Positions 46,111-55,856 of a stretch of 64,000 nucleotides of DNA are shown one piece after another. The stretch comes from Amoebidium appalachense (taxonomy: Eukaryota > Ichthyosporea), in contig CAVNZM010000011.1 of the NCBI GenBank assembly GCA_963693365.1, positions 6,014,001 to 6,078,000 of the forward strand, given 5' to 3'. The position numbers and the translations under genes are program-made. The notes under the pieces are model-generated. The model was not told where the DNA came from and did no database searches. It saw only the letters and a list, made by a program, of their open reading frames with translations. Positions within the stretch are counted from its first letter, which is position 1; every line of letters begins with the position of its first letter.

Positions 46111-46271
46111 CATAGCTCTATTCTACAATCGCTTTTAGCCTGGGGGGGCTAAGTCTAAAAACACGGGGGGCCGTACGCGTGAGCTGATAAAAAGCACAAA
46201 AAAAAAAACAAAAAAAAAAAAACTGTTATGACATATCTTAGTTTTTCGCAAAGAGTGTGCCTATATATGTA

Positions 46272-46279
46272 TATAAAAG
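46272..46279 (+). promoter_or_regulatory. TATA-box candidate for PTS
   Basis: TATAAAAG, 177 bases upstream of the PTS ATG. Confidence 0.4.
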
Positions 46280-46455
46280 AATTAGCGTGGACACACCCGG
46301 ACACAAGGCCACGCCGTTCCCTTTCCTTCGTTTCAAGATCTCTGCCAGAATCAGTTCCTCTAAGTCTCCGAAACCATTCGGTTGTAAACCTTGGTTGTTC
46401 TTTCTGGTGTTTGTAGGGTATAATCCTTGTCGCTCAAGCACACACATCTTACAAA

Positions 46456-46913
46456 ATGACTAGTCAAAACCCGAACGGCGCTAGGCGTCCTGTAGCATAT
46501 ATTTCACGTGTGGAAACATTTAGCGCCAGCCACAGGCTACACAGTCCACATCTTAGTGACGAAGAAAATGCAGCCCTTTTTGGAAAGTGTAATAACCCAA
46601 ACGGCCACGGACATAACTATAAAGGTGAGGCATTGCTTGCATCTGCCCCATATACGCGCAATGCACGAGTAAGCGTGCTGTTGCAGACACGTGTACACAG
46701 GGAGACGAAGCACGCACACACTCCGAGTGCTTGGCCATTCATGTTCAGGTGTCTCCTTGGATTCGGTCATAGCCACACATGAACGGGTGATGTTTATCGT
46801 TTTATTTTGCATGGCCTTAGCATGGATGGAACATCGGAACAGTGAAGAAAAATATAAAATAACCCGTTGCATTCTTGGCAACCGAATAGCAACCAGGGAT
46901 TCTTTTTTCCTGC

Positions 46914-46949
<36 letters not shown>

Positions 46950-47490
46950 TCTGGCTAAGAAAGAGACCATGACAAGCACGAGCTTTAACACCTGGAGGGA
47001 GTGGGATAGAAGAGGTTCGAAGGGGCCGGCGTGATCACGGGAGGGAAGTAAGGTGCAGTACCGAAAAAGGCGGTTAGGGGGTGTGGCGGGAGGAAGGCAG
47101 TACGAAAAAGTTAAAGGCTTCACGCGGTTTCCCTTCTTTACCTATACATTTATTGATTTGTTTTTGTTTTTTTTGTTTCCGTGTTTATTATTTATTTGTT
47201 AATTTTATTTTATTTTTAGGGGGGGAGGAGGGGGAGGGGAGGGGGGAGGGGGGGGGGGGGGGGGGAAGGCACATGGGGTGAGAAGACGGGTCTTGAAGGA
47301 AAAGGGAAGACATGGGCAGAGGGGAATGGGGGGGGGAGGGGGAGGGGGGGCTTGAAAACGACAGCCAAATGGGTTGTTCTTGCCACGCTAGTGTGTGCAC
47401 TTGGTGCATTTTTGTTGTCTTTTCTTCATTCTGACTGGGCGCTGGTGGCTTCCTAAACAGGGCGAAGACACAAAACTCGAGGCACACACA

Positions 47491-47557
<67 letters not shown>

Positions 47558-48361
47558 CCGCGCGCATCCCGCACACACACGCACACACACGCACACACAC
47601 ACACACACACACACGTGTGCTACGCCTACGGTTTTACTGCAGTTGAGGTCGTCGTGAGGGGAGAGGTAAGTTTTTCTCCTTCCTTACTGAACAGTTTGTG
47701 CACAATGCCAGCATATCCCCCATCCCCCCGCCCCCGCCCCCTCCCACCTCCTTTCTGACCTCTTCCCCCCCCCCCCCCCCCCCCCCCCCTCCCTGACGTT
47801 CTGTGTTTTAACTTGGTGTCTTCTCCAATATCCCAATCCTCTTATGCATACATCCTCCCCTTCCCCCCCCCCCCCCCCCCCCCTTCTTCAAGACGGGTGA
47901 CCTACTCATGTTCAAGTGAAACAGTATCTGAGTTGGGCTTCGTTAACGAGGGGAATAGGTCGAAACTCGGGTACTGTGGATGACGTGGGCCCCCCTGAGG
48001 ATGGGCTCTGCTTATTATGCATACTCTTTATGTATGGCTTGCATTCTGCATCGTGTTATCCGTTTGTTCTTGTGTACTTCGTACTTTTTGACGCATTCAA
48101 CCCCCCCCCCCCCTTTCTTCCTCGGTCCTCCCCGCTCTCCTCACTTCAGGGGACCCACCACCACCACCACACCCCCTGGCTCACTTATCTAGCTCTATTT
48201 CCCCTCCCCATCCCGCCCCTCTCCCCCTTCCCCCCTCTGCTAATGACGATGCATACTTTGTGTGTTCTTTGCAATTTGCACAGTGTTGACGTCCGTCGTG
48301 CATGTGTGCTTCATACTCTACGTTTGAGGTTTTTTTTTTTTTTTTTTTAGTGTGTGTGTGT

Positions 48362-48393
<32 letters not shown>

Positions 48394-48598
48394 GGGGGGG
48401 GGGGGGGTCTATGTGGTTGATTATGGCTTAATTTTTACATTTTGTTTGAAGCGCGGTGATATGAATAGATGTGCTATTGTAATGTTTACAGTTGAATCAC
48501 TTGCATGCCCATCTTACTGTTTATGGCCAATATTGCCTCCTTTGGTTAGCGAATCTGATGCTACAATACATTTGTATGATCTGCAACCCGTTTCTGTC

Positions 48599-48640
<42 letters not shown>

Positions 48641-49632
48641 TTCCCCCCCTTCCCCCCCTCCCCTCCCCTCCCCCCGGTCCTTCCCTACCATGTGATGGCC
48701 AATGCTGATACTTGACAGCCTTACCATGTATGGCTAATACCTGCCATTACCGGTCGGTGCATGCTGACAAACTTACCATACATGGCTAACACCTGCGGTG
48801 TCTGATTGGTGCAGGTTGATGCCCGGACCGGGATGGTAGTGAACATCACGGACCTTAAGCGCTACATGCAGCAGGCGATAATGGACCCCATGGACCACCG
48901 CAATTTGGACCTCGATGTGCCTTACTTCAAGAACACGGTCAGGTGGGTGTGTGTGTGTTTGGGGGGGGGGGGGGGGGGGTATCCACTGATGGAAAAGTTG
49001 TCCATGCGTATACAGAAGCAAGGCAAACCGTCTGTGTGTGTGTGAGCGCACACAGACACACACGCGGGCGCGCGGGCGCTCCCACACACATACACAAGGC
49101 ACACACACACAAACAAAGCCACCCCACCCTTTTCCCTTCTGCCAGCTTATTGTTTATCCGTGGTATACAAAAAACGAATTAGGCACACGCAAATTCCCTT
49201 GCACGAGCTTCGACTTCTCCCCTCCTCACCCCCCCCCCCCCCCCCCCCCCCCTCCCACGGCCTAGCCTTCCCCCACCTCACGCTTCCCTTTTACTTTCCT
49301 TCTCACCTCTTACCCTTCACCCGTCTCCACCTCATCTTCTCTTCCCCTTCCCCTTCTACCCCTCCTTCCCCCCCCCTTCTCCCCCTCACCCCTCACCCCT
49401 CACCCCACCGCCACCTCATGCTTCCCTTACCCCTCCCTTCTCCCCCACTTCTTTCCCATTTTTTTGCTGACTCTATCCACATGCTTTTTATTTCTCTCTT
49501 TGCAGCACGACGGAAAACGTTGCCATCTTCATGTGGGAAAACCTCTCCAAACTGTTCACGGGAGGCCCCCAGCTGTACGAGGTGAAGGTGTACGAAACAG
49601 ACAAGAACATAGTTACGTACAGGGGAGAATAG
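46456..49632 (+). CDS. PTS: 6-pyruvoyl-tetrahydropterin synthase, complete, four exons
   Basis: Second enzyme of tetrahydrobiopterin synthesis: converts 7,8-dihydroneopterin triphosphate to 6-pyruvoyl-tetrahydropterin with loss of triphosphate; cytosolic, zinc-dependent. Exons 46456-46624, 47643-47665, 48815-48942 and 49506-49632 sum to 447 nt with all phases agreeing: 148 residues, close to the ~145 of the mammalian enzyme. Visible: FSASHRL with zinc ligand His26, [13 protein letters not shown] with catalytic Cys45 and zinc ligands His51 and His53, MDHRNLD with the catalytic Asp91-His92 pair, DVPYF, and the C-terminal VYETDKNIV with the substrate-binding Glu137. Exon 2 has only 23 bases, a true micro-exon bounded by a clean acceptor and GTAAGT. 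The ATG is the first in the frame and starts a short non-conserved leader before the conserved [11 protein letters not shown]. Confidence 0.96.
46913..47614. repeat. PTS intron 1: T-run, G-run and (CA)n
   Basis: T-run 46917-46948, G-rich 47219-47268 and 47329-47350, (CA)n 47483-47549 and 47571-47614. The (CA)n ends about 28 bases before the micro-exon acceptor. Confidence 0.9.
47885..48103 (+). mobile_element. Family B short interspersed element, near full length
   Basis: Forward copy in PTS intron 2. CAGTATCTGAGTT pairs with AACTCGGGTACTG (two G-U pairs) around a loop with the palindrome TCGTTAACGA and AGGTCGAAA. Then GAGGATGGGCTCTGCTTATT and a tail ending GCATTCAACCCCCC. The head hairpin is partly lost. 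Confidence 0.82.
48235..48410. repeat. Element fragment, T-runs and G-run in PTS intron 2
   Basis: 48242-48328 resembles a truncated family B tail (ACGATGCATACTTTGTGTGT). T-runs at 48331-48348 and 48364-48392 and a G-run at 48393-48407 follow. Confidence 0.5.
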
Positions 49633-49737
49633 TGTGTGTTCGCTTTGCGAGCATTTTTCGATTGTTGCTTTTTATTGATTTGGTACCTTGGAAAAGGTGT
49701 TTACTGCATCAGCAATATGCCTATTTAGGTTTTAAGT

Positions 49738-49771
<34 letters not shown>

Positions 49772-50058
49772 TTTTTCCCTCTCTCCTGTTTGTTGTTGTT
49801 ACCGCTAATGTTACTTTTTATCTATCGAAACGACCAGATGGTGCCTTGAAGATTTTGTTAAAAGGAAATTAGTGTTGGGCCAAGTTGTGTTGTACCCATT
49901 CTTTAACATATTCAGAGTTAACACACATATGCACATATCTAGACACATGGGCGCATCGCTTGCGCACACGCTCCCAGAGAACGCTACACAAACAATCCCG
50001 CTGCACAACTTGCCCACACCACACACACACACAGACATGCACACAAACACACAAACGT

Positions 50059-50091
<33 letters not shown>

Positions 50092-50448
50092 GATCATGTG
50101 CACGCGCACACCACCCCACCCCAGACAAGCGCACACTATCCACCCCCTTCTCCCCTCCCCCCTCCAAGCGCCCCCCCCTCCCCCCCCCCCCCCCCCCACC
50201 CCCCCAGACACGCACACACACAGATGCACAGGCAGGCCCACAGAGATTCTATTGTCCCTGGAAGTATTCGGATTCGGTTGCACAGTTATATCCCATTGTA
50301 GGTGAAACGAGCGTTTACCCATTGCAAAGAAATCAAGGATGTGTGTATCACATGATGTTATGAGAGCTGCAGTGAGAATGAATGGCCACCAGTGTTGAGC
50401 TGTCCACGTGCAGGGAGCTTAAAAAACTGAAGTGTTCTTTTTTCTTCA

Positions 50449-50454
50449 AATAAA
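50449..50454 (+). terminator. AATAAA poly(A) signal candidate for PTS
   Basis: First clear AATAAA in the sense direction, 817 bases after the PTS stop. The long distance makes it only a candidate. Confidence 0.3.
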
Positions 50455-50580
50455 ATGTTGTTCAGGTCAATGGCAGCGTTGCATATGGTGGCGACGTATG
50501 GCAGCATGCGCAGCCCCCCCCCTCCCCCCCCCCCCCCCCCCCCCCCCCTCCCCGCCCCTCCTCCCTCCCCCCCCCTTCTC

Positions 50581-50688
50581 TGCGCAATGCTGATGTTGCA
50601 TACTTAATTACATGTTTTCCTTTGCATGTGTCCTGCACCATGCTTCTCATCGTGTATGTGTACTTCGTACCGGCTTCCGCATTCAACC
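50581..50688 (+). mobile_element. Family A short interspersed element, 3' fragment
   Basis: GCTGATGTTGCATACTTAAT, CATGTGTCCTGCACCATGCT, TGTACTTCGTACC, ending GCATTCAACCCCCC. Forward orientation and about 100 bases long. Confidence 0.78.
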
Positions 50689-51843
50689 CCCCCCCCTCCC
50701 CTCTACCCTACTCCATCGATACACACACGACGACCGTCACCACCACCACCACACAAACACACACACTTAACCCCCCCCCCCCCCCCCCTCCCCCTGTCCA
50801 CCACCACCAATCTATGCATGTACCAACACTGCACCCTGTCCCTCCAATATGGCCAGAATACTTGGATAAACTAAGGTCTATCCAAGCATCGCTCCTACTT
50901 TAGTTCCTACGACAGAAGTCACATGGCACTGTCTTGATTGCGCAAAACACGTTCCGATAACTTATAAATATAAGGTGGGAACGATTTGATCCCCATGCGA
51001 CATATGCATCAGTGGGCCTTCAGGCCCCTTTAACGGGTGGCTTGCATTTCAGGCTCACGGATACACACTTGGTTGTGGTTTTTGGGTTTATACCTTAAGT
51101 TTTTATCTTTGGTGGTGATGTCATAATACCTATCATTAAAAACTGTACATGTGCTTTTTGGTGAGCGATCCAGGGCCTATACCTAGGGGCTCTCGTCGTA
51201 CGGACCGATATCTGGCCTTCCCTCCTCCCAGGCCCCCCTCCCCACTTTTACCCTGCCCCTCGCTCCCCGTCCCCTCCCCCTCCTCCCCCCGGCTTGCCAC
51301 CTTGCCACCCTTTCTCGTCCAAACGTTTGCCCTGCAACCCCCCCCCCCCCCCCCCTCCCCCCGCTCCCCCCCAGGCTTCTACCCGCTATACTGTGACCAT
51401 CCCTCCTTGGCCAAATCGAATGCAAACATACACATGGCAAGCATTGTGCACAACGAGTGCAGGCTTTGATACTTGCTCTGCAAAGTGTTGCCACTTGGGT
51501 GAGGGTCGAGGCTTCGTTTTATTCGCGTAGGTGGCCCAGGGACACATGCATATATAGAGCAGCCTAGGATTTTCATTCTTTCGACAGGCAGGTGCACCTT
51601 TTGTATCAGGTACATAGGCTAATTATTTAATGCTCATTCATAAAAAGAATCGCGACTCAGGCTGAGGGGGACTCTTTACCTACAGGCAAGAAAGGCTATA
51701 TTTACATACATATATAGCATTCATTACTAAGTTATTGAAGAACTCTAAATTCAGTAGATTTGTTCCAGAAGTTGGCTGCAGCAGTGAGCCTCCACTAAGT
51801 TTCCAGCACGTGCAAGTCACGTGCTGGCACTGTGCACGTGCTC

Positions 51844-52715
51844 TCACAGCCGCACGACGGTGGCTGCCCCCCGATGCTGTCGACACTTGGGGCAGCGGTG
51901 GCTGGTTGGGGTGGTCACGTTGCTGCATGGCTCACACATCACCATGTGCCCACACCCTGTGTTTTTTTCAAAGTTATTGAACGAATCCTTGCACCGACTA
52001 TGATACATAAGCTCATGCACTTCTGTGCTTCACACATATAGGTGCCAGAAACAATCACAGCACAAGTGGCCAAACACTGTGGGAGGACGTATAATATGAT
52101 AATTATTGAACAAATCCTTGCTCACACTTCAAAACCCAAATAAATCATGGGGCACTTACCCAGACACCCACACAAGCATAAACTTGGCTGTAAACGAACC
52201 CCTATCAATCGATTTTTCAATTCGACACATCCATTCCATTGCTGGACCATCATGCATGCATGGAAGTATTCTCAGGTGCAAGTATACCCCATCCCTCCTT
52301 CCCTCCCCCTCCCCCCCCCCCCTCCCCCCCCTCCTTCCCTCCTGCTCACTCTTGCACTAAACCTCGCCCACAATGCTACTCCCTGCAACCCTCACTCACT
52401 CATTCCACCTCTCTCCGCTCCTTGAAACAAGAACCCAAATGCGGAAGCCAGCATCTATATCATGGAAAAAACACGCCTTCAAAGAGCACCGAGGAAGGTT
52501 GGTCCGCGCATGCCACACACACCGCCTCCACCCGCACGCCAGCCAGGTGATTCGTCTTGACCAGGCGGGCAAAGTACTTGTTGTAGCTCTGTCCAACGTC
52601 TACATCTGTGTTTTTGCGGCATATCATCCGGAACAGCCTTGCCCTCTCGTCTGGCGAAAAATCCAACAGAAATTTACGTGCCACCGCTGGGTCCGTCTGA
52701 ACGAATTTCAGAACC
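51844..52715 (-). CDS. RING-finger protein, C-terminal exons (gene model incomplete)
   Basis: The last exon, 51844-51956, encodes the C-terminal half of a C3HC4 RING: CGHMVMCEPCS, ten residues, then CPKCRQ, ending GAATVVRL and a stop. That gives CxHx2Cx2C and CxxC with normal spacing, so a ubiquitin ligase is likely. An upstream exon, about 52540-52715, is open and has amino-acid composition of real coding sequence (VLKFVQTDPAVARKFLLDF, then DERARLFRMICRKN, then YNKYFARLVKTNHLAG); I do not recognise its family. I could not place the exon with the first two RING cysteines. A candidate splice exon with a GTAAGTG donor lies near 52159-52186. The 5' end is probably among the exon-bearing repeats at 52.8-55 kb. 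Confidence 0.5.
52030..52100 (-). pseudogene. Decayed copy of the 5' edge of the RING exon
   Basis: On the minus strand CACAGTGTTTGGCCACTTGT parallels CACAGGGTGTGGGCACATGG at the true exon start, and can be read GHLCCDC against GHMVMCEPC. The upstream words GCAAGGATTCGTTCAATAA and GCAAGGATTTGTTCAATAA also match, so intron and exon edge were copied together, about 140 bases apart. Confidence 0.6.
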
Positions 52716-52719
52716 CTGG

Positions 52720-52960
52720 TACGTGAGCCCTTGACTGGTCGGGCCCGCCTAATTCTTTGAATTCATTCTGTAGGGGAAAAGCAAGGGTTAGAACACTGCA
52801 CGTGCACGGACAGGGGTGGAGGGGCAGGGCAGGAAGGGGGGTGTCGCAGGAGGGGAAAGGTGGGTGGGGGACGAGGGGGGGGGGGGGGGGGGGGGAAGGG
52901 GGGCGGGGAAGGGACGGGTGCGGGACCAAAGGTGAAGGGGGGTGGAGAGGGGGGGAAGGT

Positions 52961-52992
<32 letters not shown>

Positions 52993-54227
52993 AAATGGAT
53001 AAGGAAGGGGAAGCAAGCGAGGGGAAGGGGATGCAGGGAGATGTGCAACACGTGCAAGTGTTCTGCCCCACTGTGGGGTGTGGCCCCGTTAACGGCTGAT
53101 ATGCCAAGTACTCATACATGTCATCACGGTAGAACTTGTTACCGCTTGGGCAAAAGCCATGACCAGACTTTCATAAAACACACGCGGAACACGTGAGTGC
53201 TAACGAGGGCTCGTGCAGATTTGCCCAGCGTCATTCAGCACGCAGGCGCACCAGGTCGGCTGGGTTCGGCATACAGTCACGCCCACAGCACATGCAAACA
53301 CAGCAGCCAAGTAAGCTTGGCCACCCGCCCAACTTAAACCCACACAGGGGGGACCCTTGCCTTGTCTGTGGAGGCCGTTGGGGGCTCGGAAGGAATCACG
53401 ATGTCGGCTGGCCCGTTGACATCCACTCTCTGTTGGCAAGCAAGTGTAAGAACACTGCACACACGGTTACATGGAGGGATGGAGACGGGGGGGGGGGATG
53501 CAGGGCAAACGTGGGGGGTGGGGAGAAAGGGGGGCAAGGTGGCAAGCCGGGGGGAAAGGGGGATGGGGGGGAAGGGGGGAGGGGCGGCATTGCAAAAGTG
53601 GGGAGGGGGGAGGAGGGAAGGCAAGCTGGGAAGCAGGGTGGGGGGGGGGGGGGGCAGAGGCCGCGGGGGGGGGGGGGGGGGGGGGTTGCACGAGGAAGGG
53701 GAAGCAGGTGAGGGGAAGCAGGGAAACATGCAACACAGGCGAGTGTTCTGCCCTACCATGGGGTGTGGCCCCGTGAACGGCTGATGTGCCAAGTACTCAT
53801 ACAGGCCATCACGGTAGAACTTGTTACCGCTTGGGCAAAAGCCACGACCAGACTTTCATAAAACACACGCGGAACACGTGATTGCTAACGGGGGCTCGTG
53901 CAGATTTGCCCAGCGTCATTCAGCACGCAGGTGCACCAGGTCGGCTGGGTTCGGCATACAGTCACGCCCATAGCCCATGCAAACACAGCAGCCAAGCAAG
54001 CTTGGCCACCCGCCCAACTTAAACCCAAACAGGGGGTACCCTTGCCTTTTCCGAAGATGCCGTGGGGGACTTGGGGGGAGGTCTCGGCAGCTTGGTTGGC
54101 TTCTTGAAACCCATTCTCTTTTGAAAAGCAAGGGTAAGAACACTGTACGTGGTCAAAAGGGGAGAGGGGTGGAGGGGCGAAAAGACAGGGGAGGAGGGGG
54201 GCCAAAAGGAACGCTGTGTGTGTGTGT

Positions 54228-54263
<36 letters not shown>

Positions 54264-54780
54264 TGGGAGGGAGGATTTAACGAGGGAAGGAGGGAACGGG
54301 AGGGGAGGGGAGGAGGGGTTGCACGAGGAAGGGGAAGCAGGCGAGGGGATGCAAGGAATCATGAAACACAGTCGAGTGTTCTGCCCTACTATAGGGTGTG
54401 GCCCCGTGAACGGCTGATGTGCCAAGTACTCATACAGGTCATCACGGTAGAACTTGCTATCGCTTGGGCAAAAGCCACGACCAGACTTTCATAAAACACA
54501 CGAGGAACACGTGAGTGCTAACGGGGGCTCGTGCAGATTTGCCCAGCGTCAAACAGCACGCAGGCGCACCAGGTCGGCTGGGTTCGGCATACAGTCACGC
54601 CCATAGCACATGCAAACACAGCAGCCAAGCAAGCTTGGCCACCCGCCCAACTTAAACCCACACAGGGGGGACCCTTGCCTTGCCTGTAGGCCGTTCGGGC
54701 TTTGAAGGAGTCACGGGGTCGGCTGGCCCGTTGACATCCACTCTTTGACTCTGACGGCTGCTTCTCGTTGACGATTTGAA
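52720..54780 (-). repeat. Three tandem ~650-700 bp units with exon-like segments
   Basis: Each unit, on the minus strand, has two open, conserved segments. One encodes SG(H/R)GFCPSGNKFYRD, then (D/G)(M/L)YEYLA and QPxTGPHPxVGQNT (copies near 53060-53175, 53740-53855 and 54370-54490). The other has an acceptor-like AG, an RVDVNGPADPV or RMGFKKPTKLP type start and an AAG|GCAAGG GC-type donor (near 53360-53435, 54045-54120 and 54690-54830; a fourth shortened copy is near 52730-52776). C-runs on the minus strand lie between. The segments may be duplicated exons of the RING gene; the products are unrecognised. Confidence 0.6.
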
Positions 54781-54999
54781 CAGGTCTTGGTCGGTAGCGC
54801 CGCCACTGGAGAAATTTTTGGAGACCGCACGCACGGCAATGTTGTTGACGGCAAGGCAAAGACAACACAGGTCGTCGCTGAGTGGTACCTTGGTGTGTGT
54901 TGCTTTCGTTCTGACGGTTTAAATGGCTGTGTCGCGCCAGCCGCTCACGGTCCTGGACTCCTGAGGACCTGGGTCCTCGAGTCACGGATCAACTTCAAG

Positions 55000-55856
55000 T
55001 TCAAGCCATTAATAGAAACAGATATCGATTGCTGATTGGTTGCTTTCGACGGAGGTGAGCAAGATCTGTCACGTGAGCCGCAAGCCGCGAGTTATTTGAA
55101 ACAAATTTCAAGTTGTTCACGTTGAGTTTCCCGTGAACCTTCAGCTATAAATTGAATATTGCAACCCTATTTTTGTATTATGGAGGGATACTGGTGTTTT
55201 CAGCAACGGAATCGCTGGCGGCGTTGAACTTTCAGTCTGAAGGTCGTGCTTTCTTATCAGTGGGACATTCGAATGAGCCTATGCAAAGTTTGCAACCAAT
55301 CACAGCAAGTTACGATAAGATCTACTGTAAAGACCTTCCCAGGGCATGCAAATGTTTCTGTTTAGGCTGCACCCCAGCGTGGCACAGTTATACCAGGAAA
55401 ATCTTGAGAAAATCACTGGTAAATGTGAAAAAGCAACAAGTATAGGTATTTTACAGATATGTGTTTCGATATTCATGAACGGTACCGTCCCCATCCTGTC
55501 AACCCCATGCCACGTCAGGACCAAGCCCGTGCTCACTCTCCCGCTTTCAAACCCGTCTACGTCACCCTTGGCTCGCGGCCCAAGGCCTCCTAAATTAATA
55601 GCACACCCGGCCCCATCTCGCAGATCAAGCAATTGCAAGATTTTCGGGCGGCTCGAGCTGAGCGATCATCAGCAAGTTCGTGTTCGTGTTCGCCGTTTGA
55701 ACCAACCTGTCAGTGTCAGTGCACATGTGGTGGGTACAAAAACCGGCTCCGGCCTTCCTCGTTTCACTTACTTGAGCATCTTTCTCCCACTTGTTTCATT
55801 TCCCACCATTTACCCCTAGGCCTTGTTACTCCGGTCACCAAGAACGTCTCAGCAAG
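55000..55856 (+). promoter_or_regulatory. Upstream region of the RING/B-box gene, with an open frame
   Basis: Repeat-free DNA with a TATA-like TATAAAT at 55146-55152. A 157-codon plus frame runs 55346-55819 from an ATG (MQMFLFRLHPSVAQLY...) to a stop 38 bases before the next gene's ATG. I recognise no domain; it may be 5' untranslated sequence of the downstream gene or a small orphan gene. Confidence 0.35.

Larger units (their letters stand above)
43698..46455. promoter_or_regulatory. Divergent intergenic region between CSDE1 and PTS
   Basis: About 2.76 kb separating two start codons on opposite strands. It holds TATA candidates for each gene, a large duplicated block with TGACGTCA, G-runs inside the block, and a minus-strand stretch (45348-45831) with two short frames I do not recognise. 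Confidence 0.6.
49633..51843. other. Convergent region downstream of PTS
   Basis: Holds the PTS 3' region, (CA)n at 50060-50088, C-runs near 50170-50200, 50515-50550 and 50770-50790, and an AATAAA at 50449-50454 in the PTS direction. 50700-51840 is otherwise mostly unique. No gene is supported here. Confidence 0.55.
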
